Source: UBA6181 sp016934015 (GTDB lineage: Bacteria; Bacillota_I; Bacilli_A; Acholeplasmatales; Acholeplasmataceae). Taken from it: DNA of 64,000 nucleotides. Shown here in pieces: positions 53,901 through 62,392 of the stretch. A program made the position numbers and the translations under genes. The notes below the pieces were generated by a model, which did no database searches, was not told the DNA's origin, and saw nothing but the letters and a program-made list of their open reading frames with translations. Position 1 is the first letter of the stretch; the number at the start of each line of letters is the position of its first letter. The stretch covers positions 14,130 through 78,129 of the forward strand of contig JAZHDG010000035.1 of the NCBI GenBank assembly GCA_036584525.1, read 5' to 3'.

Positions 53901-55055
53901 TTCAGGTTTATTATCTGAATTGTTGAAAGCTTCAACAACTTCTAAACGTTTAATAATCTTTTCACGTTTTTGTTTAGAACTTGTTTTTAACTTTTTGCGT
54001 AATGATTTAACTTCTTTATCCAAATCAAGTTCTTGAAGTAATTTTTTTACAGCTTCAGCACCTGTTAAGGCAGTAAAACGGCTACCATATTCTTCAGTTA
54101 ATGCACTGTAATCTTGTTCAGATAAGATTTGTTTACGAGCAAGTGGTGCAGTTCCTGGATCTGTAACAATATAAGATGCATGATATACAACTTCTTCTAG
54201 TGCTTTCGCTTTAATGCCTAATAAGATCGCAAGACGTGAGGGTGAGTTTTTCAAATACCATGTATGAACAACTGGAGCTTCTAGTTCAATATGCCCCATG
54301 CGTTCTCTGCGAACTTTAGATTCAGTAATTTCAATGCCACACTTTTGACAAATTTGGCCTTTATTACCACTTTGTTTTTTTCCGCATGCGCATTGATAAT
54401 CTCTTGTAGGTCCAAAGATTTGTTCACAAAATAATCCACCAATTTCAGGTTTAGATGTCCGGTAGTTAATGGTTTCGTGTGTCTTCACTTCACCATAAGA
54501 CCATTGTCTAATTTCATCAGGTGATGCTAAACGAATCTTTAAATGACTATAAGTACGACTGCCATAGCCTTTACGAATTGGTTGAACATGACGATGAATT
54601 CGTTCTTGAAGATCAATATCTACGATTGGATCAACAATCTCTTCAACTTCAACAACTTCTTCTTCAACATGAACATGCTCTTTTAACGCATCAAAACCAT
54701 ATAATTCTAAGATTTGATTGATTTCTTGACGTAGGATAAGATCATCTTCAAACATGTGATAAAGTGTATGACGATCAAATTCAAGGAATTCTTTTAAATC
54801 TTGAATATGGGCATTGGTTAAAATTTCTACCGCTTCATTGCTTAAATTTAAATTATCCAAACTTCTTGGTAATGCATAACGTCTTAATATTGTTTTAATT
54901 TCTTCGTATGTATCACCTAAAAGCATGCTTAATTCTTTTAAATTAAATGTGTTAAAATCCTCAAGTTGATCAATCCCAGAGAGCTTAAGGGCTTTAAGGG
55001 CGTCTTCTGATAGCTTTAATGATTCAACTTTAAGTGTTAATTTTTCTTTAGCCAT
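50907..55055 (-). CDS. rpoC: RNA polymerase beta' subunit with a novel N-terminal extension
   Basis: The 1382-residue protein carries all hallmarks: N-terminal zinc site CACGKKQSGNKGQICQKC, the catalytic NADFDGDQMAVH loop, the bridge-helix region and the second zinc site ending CAKCYGR. The canonical start of beta' (SRTYSHLKIRLASPDEIRQW) begins only at residue 166. Residues 10-62 and 67-121 are two repeats resembling the alpha C-terminal domain, and 128-148 is an acidic linker. The ATG at 55055 overlaps the rpoB stop as TGATG with GGAGG upstream. Confidence 0.97.
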   Translation of the reverse strand: MAKEKLTLKVESLKLSEDALKALKLSGIDQLEDFNTFNLKELSMLLGDTYEEIKTILRRYALPRSLDNLNLSNEAVEILTNAHIQDLKEFLEFDRHTLYHMFEDDLILRQEINQILELYGFDALKEHVHVEEEVVEVEEIVDPIVDIDLQERIHRHVQPIRKGYGSRTYSHLKIRLASPDEIRQWSYGEVKTHETINYRTSKPEIGGLFCEQIFGPTRDYQCACGKKQSGNKGQICQKCGIEITESKVRRERMGHIELEAPVVHTWYLKNSPSRLAILLGIKAKALEEVVYHASYIVTDPGTAPLARKQILSEQDYSALTEEYGSRFTALTGAEAVKKLLQELDLDKEVKSLRKKLKTSSKQKREKIIKRLEVVEAFNNSDNKPEWMVMDVIPVIPPDLRPMVALDGGRFATTDLNDLYRRILNRNNRLKKQKEQMAPRLITKNEKRMLQEAVDALFDNAKRGKKAAVERNRHLKSLSDMLRGKQGRFRQNLLGKRVDYSGRSVIIVGPDLEMYQCGIPREMAIILFKPFVLRELQKLSGNDANAKKNANSKYEKMDDDVWAALEKVVKEHPVLLNRAPTLHRLGIQAFEPKLIDGKAIRLHPLVTPAFNADFDGDQMAVHVPLSHEAQAEARLLMLASNNILNPKDGKPVVTPSQDMVLGNYYLTIEESLHRTLGGYRSEERQKEHQIKHRNEGHFFISFDEAYMAYQQGEIGLHTRILIEPKSIHQNFSETQQNKYLVTTLGKLIFNRILPPTFPYLNEPTVENLEKQTPDIYFMAKGQNPKEALKHIPIPGPFKKKFLSQIIAQVFKQLHISETSKMLDRLKDLGFKYSTVAGITVSFADINVYSKKAERIELTNQNIEEITSWYEDGMLTDSERRELVIKQWREARDDIQKGLMEEFDKDNNIYMMSDSGARGNASNFAQLAGMRGLMSNPKGETIEVPVQASFREGLTVSEFFISTHGARKGSTDTALKTAESGYLTRRLVDVSQDVIVVDEDCGTEKGVVMSSVMDDTKEIVPLYDRIVGRYASKDVTHPKTKAVLVHRNELITEEIGHQIINAEIKSVEIRSNLTCNSENGVCAKCYGRNLATNTRVEVGEAVGVVAAQSIGEPGTQLTMRTFHTGGVASASDITQGLPRIQELFEARNPKGKAVISEVDGKVKSIDRQRGGISIITVVDAQDKEYKYTVDPNIEAFVRKGSSVKAGQRLTPGSISPKELLRVVSAEAAEMYILEEVQKVYRAQGVEISDKHIELIIRQMLRRISIVTEGDTELLPGTEVSVSEFKRANKKAFSEFKRPAVGRPILLGITRASLRSDSFLSAASFQETTRILTDAAIKGKTDELHGLKENVIIGGLIPAGTGILRESLFNYDRGNTYTEEEELEF

Positions 55056-58000
55056 CAACGGAACCCTCCTTTAAAGCGATTAGTTGTGTGATCCACTAAT
55101 GATTTTTCAGCTTCATTCTCACCGGTTGTCGCATCAATCAACTCTACATATAATCCAAGCGCTTGTAGTTCGCGCGTTAATACCCTGAATGATTCAGGGA
55201 TGCTTGCCTGTGGAATAGGTTTATCATGCGTAATTGACGCATAAACTTTATTTCTTCCTAACATATCATCTGATTTAACAGTTAGCATTTCTTGCAAGGT
55301 ATGAGCTGCACCATAAGCATAGAGTGCCCATACTTCCATTTCCCCGAAACGTTGACCACCATTTTGAGCTTTACCACCCATTGGTTGTTGTGTCACTAAG
55401 GTATATGGTCCAACAGAGCGTGCATGTAGTTTATCATCGACCATGTGTGATAGTTTAATCATATACATGACACCGACAGAAATACGGTTTTCATATGGTT
55501 GACCAGTTCTACCATCATATAAAACGGTTTTACCATCTGGTTCAATACCAGCTTCAGCCATAATTGTTTTTAAATCGTGATCATCAACACCATCGAATAC
55601 TGGGGTTGCGATTTTCACATTTAAATGTTTAGCTGCAATCCCTAAGTGGATTTCAAGAATCTGTCCGATATTCATACGAGATGGAACCCCAAGTGGGTTT
55701 AACATGATGTCAACAGGTGTACCATCTGCCATATATGGCATGTCTTCGCGAGGTAAAATCTTAGATATAACGCCTTTATTACCATGGCGTCCTGCCATTT
55801 TATCCCCTTCAGAAATCTTACGTTTTTTCGCAACATAAACGCGAATGGATTCATTGACACCACTTGGTAGTGCATCACCATTTTTCTTTGAGAAATATTG
55901 AATTGATTGAACAACACCACCACCACCATGTGGTACACGGAGTGATGAGTCACGATATTCTCTTGATTTTTCACCAATGACAGCGTGAATTAATTTTTCG
56001 GATGGACTTGGTTCGAAAAAGCCTTTTGGTGTAATCTTACCAACTAAAATGTCGCCTTCTCTTACTTCAGAACCCGGAATAATAATCCCACGTTCATCTA
56101 AATTCTTTAATGCATCAAGTCCCGCATTTGGAACTTCACGCGTAATTTCTTCACGACCAGAACCTGTTTTAAGTTCTCTCGTTTCAATTTCATATTCATC
56201 GATATGAATCGATGTATAAACGTCATCACGAACAAGATCTTCACTCATGATAATCGCATCTTCATAGTTGTATCCTTCCCAAGTCATGAATGCAACTGTG
56301 ACATTACGTCCAAGCGCTAATTCACCCTTGTCAGTAGAAGGACCATCGGCGATAACATCGCCCTTTTCAACATATTCACCTGCAAAAACGATTGGTTTTT
56401 GTAAAACACATGTATCTTGGTTTGATCTAAAGAAACGAATAAGTTCATATGTCACTGAATCAGCCATTCCATAATCTGCTAATGTTTTTGCTTGTTCAAA
56501 AGTAAATGGTTTTTTAGGATCATAAATGACATGATCACCCACAACAAGTTTTTGATCAGGTTCTGGAGTAATCACAATTTTTGCAGCATCTGCATATGTC
56601 ACAAAACCAGTGGTTTGAGACACAATAACGGATCCAGAGTCTTTTGCAGCACGATATTCAATACCCGTACCAACAATTGGTGATTCTGGTTTTAATAAAG
56701 GTACTGCTTGACGTTGCATGTTAGCACCCATGAGTGCACGAGAAGCATCATCATGTTCCAAGAATGGAATTGTTGAGGTTGCTACAGATACAATTTGCTT
56801 AGGTGAAACGTCCATGTATGTGATTTCTTCAGGTTCAAAGACTGAAGTTTCACCACGGAAACGTCCAATGACACGTTCTGATTTAATCGTACCGTCTTCA
56901 GCAAGATCAGTAGCTGCGGATGCAATAATTTCATCATATTCTTCATCTGCAGTTAAATATTGGAATTGTGAAGTGACGATGTTTTTACCTGCACTACGAT
57001 CCACCATTAAATAAGGTGTTTGAATAAATCCATATTGGTCAACTTTACCGTAACTTGCAAGTGAACTGATTAAGCCAATTGATGGACCTTCTGGTGTTTC
57101 AATTGGACAAATACGACCATAGTGAGAGTTATGAACGTCACGAACTTCAACGCCTGCACGATCTCTCGCTAAACCACCAGTACCCAATGCTGAAACACGA
57201 CGTTTTTGAGTGAGTTCTGCAAGTGGATTAATTTGATCCATGAACTGTGAAAGTTGTGAGGATCCAAAGAATGTTTTAATGGCACCAGCAAGTGGTGTCA
57301 TATTAATAATATTTGAAGGTGCAGCATCAGCAAACGTTGTAGTAGACATCTTATCTTTGATGTTTTTCTCTGCACGTGCTAAACCAATTCTAAATTGATT
57401 TTTCAAAAGTTCGCCAATTAGTCTTAAACGACGATTTCCTAAATGGTCAATATCATCGGTGCTTCCTAATCCATCATAAAGATTTAAATAATAACTCATT
57501 GAAGCGATAACATCGGATAATGTGATGTATTCTTTCGTTTCTCTTTGGTCATTACCAATAACTTTTACTTCATAGATGCGACCAGTTTCTGGATCTTTTA
57601 CAGTCACTTCTACGGCTTCGACAATAACGCCTTCGCGTTCTCTTTCTTTTTCGTAAACATCACGACCTAAGAAATATTTAATCACTTTTTCATCGAGTGA
57701 TTGACGGTTTCTGCGTAGAATGGCGAGCATATCTTCATTTACTTCCGTATTTTTGCTGACAATGACTTCACCGGTACGTAGGTTTATAATGTTTTCCTTC
57801 GCATAAAGAGTATCGCCACCATCTGGAAGATTAATCGCGAGAATTTCATCTGGAGTTTCATTTTGAAGTGAATCTTCTTTTGAGATAACTTCAGTTCTCA
57901 ATGCATCACGATGATCCTTAAGTAGTTTCACGATTTCTTTTGTGACTTCAGTTTCAGCTGGAACTAAAATTTCTCCAGTTGTTGGATTAACGATGTCATG

Positions 58001-58876
58001 TGCAGTATATGCGCCTAAGATGCGATTTAACACATCTAGCTTCTTGTTAAATTTATAACGACCAACAGCTGCTAAATCATAACGACGACGTTCAAAAAGA
58101 CGCATCCGAATAAATTCGCGGGCAGCATCCGCTGGTACTTTTTCACCTTGACGAAGTTTAGAATAAAGATCAATAATTGCTTCGTCAGAGTTTTTAGTTT
58201 CATCTTTATCGAAAGTCGCATCTAAATAAGTTGACTTACCGAAAAGTTCATAAATATCTTTTTTCTTAGAAAGACCTAAAGCACGCATCATGGTTGTCAT
58301 TGGAACTTTCTTTGAACGGTCAAGCTTAGCATACATGATATTCTTAGAACCTAGTTCATATTCTAACCATGCACCACGCGTTGGAATCACTTGTGCCATA
58401 TATTTGACTTGATTCAATTTCTTATCAAGTTCACTTGTAAAATACGCACCAGCGGATCGAATAATTTGAGAAACAACGACGCGTTCAGCACCGTTGATGA
58501 CAAATGTTCCAGATGGTGTCATATATGGGATTTCACACATAAGTACAACATTTTCTCTGACTTCGCCAGTAACAGCATTTTCGAGCTTAACACGCGCTGA
58601 AAGTTGTTTTGCATAATTAACATCTCTTAGCTTCGATTGTTCAATATTATATTTTGGTTCAGCTAAAAAATGCTCTTCAAAATAGAGCTTTAAATCACCA
58701 TTATGGCCTTCAATAGGTGATATGTCGTCTAATAATTCCTTAATGCCTTGATCGATAAACCACTTAAAAGACTTGGTCTGTATTTCGATCAAGTCTGGCA
58801 AGTCAATGTCATAACGCATTCTGGAGTAATTCCGGCGCTCAGCTTTCTTACCGTATTTTACGGTTTGATATCCCAT
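55055..58876 (-). CDS. rpoB: RNA polymerase beta subunit
   Basis: The 1273-residue catalytic subunit. The rifampicin-pocket region SQLSQFMDQINPLAELTQKR, RRVSALGTGGL, and the C-terminal KMAGRHGNKGVISKIL are intact; the pocket matches rifampicin-sensitive relatives except Asn for Thr/Asp positions that I cannot judge. Residues 296-326 and 365-395 are similar to each other (TGEILVPAETEV and TGEVIVSKNTEV), a local duplication in the lineage-variable region. The start at 58876 (MGYQTVKYGKK) has AGGAG 8 bases upstream; a GTG at 58885 is excluded. Confidence 0.98.
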   Translation of the reverse strand: MGYQTVKYGKKAERRNYSRMRYDIDLPDLIEIQTKSFKWFIDQGIKELLDDISPIEGHNGDLKLYFEEHFLAEPKYNIEQSKLRDVNYAKQLSARVKLENAVTGEVRENVVLMCEIPYMTPSGTFVINGAERVVVSQIIRSAGAYFTSELDKKLNQVKYMAQVIPTRGAWLEYELGSKNIMYAKLDRSKKVPMTTMMRALGLSKKKDIYELFGKSTYLDATFDKDETKNSDEAIIDLYSKLRQGEKVPADAAREFIRMRLFERRRYDLAAVGRYKFNKKLDVLNRILGAYTAHDIVNPTTGEILVPAETEVTKEIVKLLKDHRDALRTEVISKEDSLQNETPDEILAINLPDGGDTLYAKENIINLRTGEVIVSKNTEVNEDMLAILRRNRQSLDEKVIKYFLGRDVYEKEREREGVIVEAVEVTVKDPETGRIYEVKVIGNDQRETKEYITLSDVIASMSYYLNLYDGLGSTDDIDHLGNRRLRLIGELLKNQFRIGLARAEKNIKDKMSTTTFADAAPSNIINMTPLAGAIKTFFGSSQLSQFMDQINPLAELTQKRRVSALGTGGLARDRAGVEVRDVHNSHYGRICPIETPEGPSIGLISSLASYGKVDQYGFIQTPYLMVDRSAGKNIVTSQFQYLTADEEYDEIIASAATDLAEDGTIKSERVIGRFRGETSVFEPEEITYMDVSPKQIVSVATSTIPFLEHDDASRALMGANMQRQAVPLLKPESPIVGTGIEYRAAKDSGSVIVSQTTGFVTYADAAKIVITPEPDQKLVVGDHVIYDPKKPFTFEQAKTLADYGMADSVTYELIRFFRSNQDTCVLQKPIVFAGEYVEKGDVIADGPSTDKGELALGRNVTVAFMTWEGYNYEDAIIMSEDLVRDDVYTSIHIDEYEIETRELKTGSGREEITREVPNAGLDALKNLDERGIIIPGSEVREGDILVGKITPKGFFEPSPSEKLIHAVIGEKSREYRDSSLRVPHGGGGVVQSIQYFSKKNGDALPSGVNESIRVYVAKKRKISEGDKMAGRHGNKGVISKILPREDMPYMADGTPVDIMLNPLGVPSRMNIGQILEIHLGIAAKHLNVKIATPVFDGVDDHDLKTIMAEAGIEPDGKTVLYDGRTGQPYENRISVGVMYMIKLSHMVDDKLHARSVGPYTLVTQQPMGGKAQNGGQRFGEMEVWALYAYGAAHTLQEMLTVKSDDMLGRNKVYASITHDKPIPQASIPESFRVLTRELQALGLYVELIDATTGENEAEKSLVDHTTNRFKGGFR

Positions 58877-58981
58877 AATCCACACTCCTATCGTATTTGG
58901 AAAATCGTAAATCGTATCTCAATAAATGATAAAATCACATTATTATGCATTTAATAATAATAACACATCATTTGTAAATAG

Positions 58982-59578
58982 TCAATCATTATATGATGAA
59001 ATAATCCAATAACCCTTATCTCGTGCCAAAATTTCAACATGTGAAAATAAAGTTTTAAGTTTTTCAACTGTGGATGGAGCTCCTTGTTTTTTTTGTATGA
59101 CTACAATTAATCTCCCTTTAACATTCAAATGTTTTTGGGCTTGTTCATACAAACTAAAAACTATAGCTTTACCAACTCTTATTGGTGGATTAGTCATAAT
59201 GACATCCGCATTAAATTCAATACCATCAAATAAATGACTCAAATAAAATTTTGTATTTTTTACTTGATTAAGTTCTACATTTTGCTTCGCTAAATCAAGT
59301 GCTCTTTCGTTTACATCTACCATGTGAATGGTTGCTTCCGGGCATGTTTTTGCAGCATATATTCCCATCGGTCCATAGCCACATCCCATGTCGATAATTA
59401 CTTTTTCATTTCCGTGGAATTTAATGGTTTCGATTAATAATTTTGATCCAAAATCGATACCTTCTTTTGAAAAAACACCACGGTCCGTATAGAAACGAAA
59501 AGATGTACCTTTCAGTTGTACATCGATTGTCTTAAGTTCGTGTTTTAATGTCGGATCATTGATAAAATAATGACTCAT
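58982..59578 (-). CDS. RsmC-like class I SAM-dependent methyltransferase
   Basis: 198 residues with the SAM loop VIIDMGCGYGPMGIYAA and the base-methylating NPPI motif (MTNPPIRVGK). It matches the single-domain YbxB/RsmC-like protein placed between rplL and rpoB in Bacillota; 16S rRNA guanine methylation is the family activity, though not proven for this form. Two ATGs at 59581 and 59578 follow GGGGG; the second has better spacing. Confidence 0.87.
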   Translation of the reverse strand: MSHYFINDPTLKHELKTIDVQLKGTSFRFYTDRGVFSKEGIDFGSKLLIETIKFHGNEKVIIDMGCGYGPMGIYAAKTCPEATIHMVDVNERALDLAKQNVELNQVKNTKFYLSHLFDGIEFNADVIMTNPPIRVGKAIVFSLYEQAQKHLNVKGRLIVVIQKKQGAPSTVEKLKTLFSHVEILARDKGYWIISSYND

Positions 59579-59601
59579 CATGATACCCCCATTCAACAGC
59601 G

Positions 59602-59628
59602 AAAAAACCCGAGATGTTTTCTCAGGTT
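59602..59628 (-). terminator. Terminator after rplL
   Basis: An 8-bp stem AACCTGAG / CTCGGGTT with a 7-base loop and six U. It lies between rplL and the rsmC-like gene and may reduce flow into rpoBC. Confidence 0.8.
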
Positions 59629-59650
59629 ATTTTCCGTTGTAATTTAAGAA

Positions 59651-60022
59651 TTATTTGATTTCAACAGTTGCACCAGCGTCTTGTAAAGATTGCTTTAATG
59701 CTTCTGCGTCTTCCTTCTTAATATTTTCTTTAATGACTGCATCTGGAGTTTCAGTTAATGCTTTAGCATCTGCTAAGCCAAGACCAGTTGCTTCACGAAC
59801 AACTTTGATGACAGCAATTTTGTTTGCACCAAATGTCTTAAGAATAACATTAAATTCTGTTTTTTCTTCTTCAACTGCTGCTGCCGCTGCTGCTGGAGCT
59901 GCCGCTACTGCTGTTGGATCAATTCCAAATTCTTCTTTTAAACCATCTACTAAATCTTTGATTTCAAGTAGTGTCATTTCTTTTAAAGCTTCAATAAAAG
60001 CTGCTTTTGTAAGTTTTGCCAT
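59651..60022 (-). CDS. rplL: Ribosomal protein L7/L12
   Basis: Stalk protein that recruits translation factors. The 123-residue protein has the dimerising N-terminus, an Ala-rich hinge (AAAPAAAAAAVEEEK) and the C-terminal factor-binding domain with AVIKVVREATGLGLADAK. It lies 21 bases after rplJ. Confidence 0.98.
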   Translation of the reverse strand: MAKLTKAAFIEALKEMTLLEIKDLVDGLKEEFGIDPTAVAAAPAAAAAAVEEEKTEFNVILKTFGANKIAVIKVVREATGLGLADAKALTETPDAVIKENIKKEDAEALKQSLQDAGATVEIK

Positions 60023-60043
60023 TTTTATTATTCCTCCAATGAA

Positions 60044-60532
60044 TTATTCTTCGTTACTAATCATGTTAAGTCCAATAGCGAGTTCGCGAATTGGTGTTAA
60101 CATACCGACGGCTAACATTGTTAACAACGTCTCTCTTGATGGTAATGTTGCGAGTGCACTAATTGCTGTAACATCTGCAAATTTACCTTCTACAATACCT
60201 GCTTGTATTTGTACGACCTTGTTTTCCTTTGCAAAATCATAAATGATCTTCGCAGGAGCAACAACATCATCAAAGCTAATCGCTAAAGCTTTACCACCAA
60301 CTAATTGGTCAGCAAATGCTTCATATCCAGCAGCGATTGATGCTCTTTTTGAAATGTTGTTCTTATAGACTGTGACTTCACAGCCTGCTTCTCTTAATTG
60401 GCCACGTAGTTTAGTAAATTGTTCTACGGTTAGACCAGGATAATCGAAGGCAACAACGGTTGTAGCACGTCCAAGCTTTTCTGTGAGTTCACGTACAGCT
60501 TCCGCTTTACGTTCAATGATTGCTCTTTGCAT
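60044..60532 (-). CDS. rplJ: Ribosomal protein L10
   Basis: Anchors L7/L12 dimers to the ribosome. The 162-residue start at 60532 (MQRAIIERKAEAV) follows AAAGGAGG; the longer frame to 60589 runs into the regulatory leader. YPGLTVEQFTKLRGQLREAG is the family block. Expression is probably controlled by the L10 leader just upstream. Confidence 0.97.
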   Translation of the reverse strand: MQRAIIERKAEAVRELTEKLGRATTVVAFDYPGLTVEQFTKLRGQLREAGCEVTVYKNNISKRASIAAGYEAFADQLVGGKALAISFDDVVAPAKIIYDFAKENKVVQIQAGIVEGKFADVTAISALATLPSRETLLTMLAVGMLTPIRELAIGLNMISNEE

Positions 60533-60534
60533 GA

Positions 60535-60657
60535 AATGCCTCCTTTTAAAATAAAACTCTCTCATGCCAGAAGACAAAAGAGAGATCATAAATCATGATT
60601 TCACCTCGGTAGGAAATTAAGCTTAATTGCACCCACTGTCTTTGGCATCTTAAATTA
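60535..60657 (-). promoter_or_regulatory. Ribosomal protein L10 leader (autoregulatory RNA)
   Basis: The 132-base gap between rplA and rplJ contains AGTGGGTGCA, then AATTTCCTACCGAGGTGAAA, close to the Bacillota L10 leader as I remember it, and the hairpin CTCTCTTTTGTC / GAGAGAG. The known role is binding of L10(L12)4 to repress rplJL translation. A covariance search would settle the exact limits. Confidence 0.75.
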
Positions 60658-60664
60658 ATTTTTG

Positions 60665-61363
60665 TTATTTAGCGTTTTTTAATGAGTCTTCATCGACTCT
60701 TACGCCAGGACCCATACTTGAAGAAACGGTAATGTTCTTCATATATGTACCTTTTACTGTCGTTGGTTTGATACGTGCAAGTTGATCATAAAGTGTTTTA
60801 AGATTTTCTTTTAATTGACCTTCTGTAAACGATACACGTCCAATTGGAGCGTGAATGTTTCCAACTTTGTCTGTGCGGTATTCAATCTTACCATTTTTAA
60901 TTTCATGGACTGCTTTTTCAACATCCATAGTCACTGTACCGGTCTTTGGGTTTGGCATTAAGCCTTTTGGCCCTAAGATACGTCCAAGTTTACCGAGTTG
61001 TCCCATCATATCTGGGGTTGCCACCATCACATCAAACTCAAACCAGCCACCGCTGATTTTTTGAATGAGTTCTGCTGCACCTACGTAATCAGCTCCAGCA
61101 GCTTCTGCTTCTTTTGCTTTTTCGCCTTGTGCAATGACAACAACTCTGGAAACTTTACCTGTACCGTGTGGTAATACGAGTGCACCTCTTAAATTTTGTT
61201 CAGCTTTTCTTGGATCAAGATTTAAACGGAACGCTGCTTCAACTGTTGCATCAAACTTTACGAATGAGGTTTTTTTGACTAAGCTTACTGCTTCGTCAGC
61301 TGTATATTTCACCGTACGATCGATGAGTTTAGCTGCCTCAAGGTATTTTTTTCCTCTTTGCAT
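60665..61363 (-). CDS. rplA: Ribosomal protein L1
   Basis: Binds the 23S rRNA L1 stalk and represses its own operon. The 232-residue start at 61363 (MQRGKKYLEAAKLID) follows GGAGG. GRILGPKGLMPNPKTGTVT is the family signature. It is followed by the L10 leader. Confidence 0.98.
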   Translation of the reverse strand: MQRGKKYLEAAKLIDRTVKYTADEAVSLVKKTSFVKFDATVEAAFRLNLDPRKAEQNLRGALVLPHGTGKVSRVVVIAQGEKAKEAEAAGADYVGAAELIQKISGGWFEFDVMVATPDMMGQLGKLGRILGPKGLMPNPKTGTVTMDVEKAVHEIKNGKIEYRTDKVGNIHAPIGRVSFTEGQLKENLKTLYDQLARIKPTTVKGTYMKNITVSSSMGPGVRVDEDSLKNAK

Positions 61364-61379
61364 ATTCTTCCTCCTAAAA

Positions 61380-61406
61380 TGTGGTCTAGCGGGATATCCT
61401 CCCACA
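61380..61406 (-). promoter_or_regulatory. Hairpin between rplK and rplA, candidate L1 binding site
   Basis: The mRNA reads TGTGGGAGGATATCCCGCTA followed by GACCACA: an outer TGTGG / CCACA stem encloses a GGGA / TCCC element, just before the rplA ribosome-binding site. Similar structures precede rplA in Bacillota from memory and are thought to bind L1. Assigned by position and shape only. Confidence 0.5.
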
Positions 61407-61430
61407 ATTTAGATAGCTAGTGATCTAAAT

Positions 61431-61856
61431 TTAGTCTTTAATTAAGATACCCATATTGCGTGCTGTACCTTCGATGATATTCATTGCTGCTTCTACGGTG
61501 TACGCATTTAAGTCTGGCATCTTACGTTGTGCAATTTCTCTTACTTGATCACGAGTGATCGTTGCAACTTTATCTTTTTTGGAGTTACCAGATCCAGATT
61601 TGATGTTTGCTGCTTTTTTAAGTAAGTCACTTGCAGGTGGGGTTTTTGTTACAAAACTGAATGTCCGATCATCATAAACTGAGATTATAACTGGGACAAC
61701 AAAACCCATTTGATCTTTGGTTGCTTCATTAAATTGTGAACAGAACGCTGGAATATTAACCTGAGCTTGACCAAGTGCTGGACCGACTGGTGGAGCTGGA
61801 TTAGCTTTTCCTGCTGCAATCTGTAATTTAACGACTTTAACAACTTTTTTTGCCAT
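61431..61856 (-). CDS. rplK: Ribosomal protein L11
   Basis: Part of the GTPase-associated centre, contacting the thiostrepton loop. The 141-residue start at 61856 (MAKKVVKVVKLQIAAGKAN) follows GGAGG. KANPAPPVGPALGQAQVN and the C-terminal block with GTARNMGI are typical. First gene of the rplKAJL operon. Confidence 0.98.
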   Translation of the reverse strand: MAKKVVKVVKLQIAAGKANPAPPVGPALGQAQVNIPAFCSQFNEATKDQMGFVVPVIISVYDDRTFSFVTKTPPASDLLKKAANIKSGSGNSKKDKVATITRDQVREIAQRKMPDLNAYTVEAAMNIIEGTARNMGILIKD

Positions 61857-61935
61857 GAGACACAACCTCCTTCTTTACATAAGTATGTGGTATGAATTTC
61901 TTCTTCCACTATGGTGTGTTTTCACACGCGAGATT

Positions 61936-61964
61936 ATTCTATCATTAAAGACCCCTATTGTCAA
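61936..61964 (-). promoter_or_regulatory. Promoter of rplK-rplA-rplJ-rplL
   Basis: Consensus TTGACA (61964-61959), 17-base spacer, TAGAAT (61941-61936). The leader includes a GTGTG / CACAC hairpin near 61917-61930. Confidence 0.85.
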
Positions 61965-61978
61965 CAAAAAACACAGGT

Positions 61979-62335
61979 TTAACGAATTTTTGCTCCAAAG
62001 GGTAATAATGCGAGTTGTGCGAGTTTAAACCACTGAATTCCAAACGGAATTCCAATGATTGTAACAAAGAAAAAGATTGCAATTCCAAGATAACCAAGTG
62101 CCATTTCCCAACCTACTAGAATCGCCCAAATGATATTTGCAATCGGATGTTTTTCAAAATTAAGATCAACATCTTTTCCAAAGGGAAATAAGACGAGTCC
62201 TGCAAATTTAAAACACTGTTTTCCAAGTGGAATTCCGATAATTGTAATTGATAATAGCACACCTAAAATAAACCATAAAACTGATGCAATTAACCCACCT
62301 AAAATAAACCAGATAATATTGCCTAATAAACGCAT
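61979..62335 (-). CDS. YccF domain membrane protein
   Basis: A 118-residue protein made of two copies of the YccF unit, each a hydrophobic helix pair ending ITIIGIPLGKQCFKFAGLVL and VTIIGIPFGIQWFKLAQLAL. About four membrane helices. The function of YccF proteins is unknown. It lies just upstream of the rplK promoter with no clear terminator. Confidence 0.85.
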   Translation of the reverse strand: MRLLGNIIWFILGGLIASVLWFILGVLLSITIIGIPLGKQCFKFAGLVLFPFGKDVDLNFEKHPIANIIWAILVGWEMALGYLGIAIFFFVTIIGIPFGIQWFKLAQLALLPFGAKIR

Positions 62336-62363
62336 AATATCACTCCTTTGACCTTATTATAAC

Positions 62364-62387
62364 AAAAAAAATACCCATTTTGGGTAT
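62364..62387 (-). terminator. Terminator of the DsbA-like gene
   Basis: Stem ATACCCA / TGGGTAT with eight U on the minus strand, 6 bases after the stop. Confidence 0.85.
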
Positions 62388-62392
62388 CTTAA

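Noticed and set aside
58877..58981. A promoter for rpoB in the AT-rich gap after the rsmC-like gene
   Set aside because: Several AT-rich hexamers occur (TTTACA near 58976) but no -35/-10 pair with good spacing stands out, so I do not list one.
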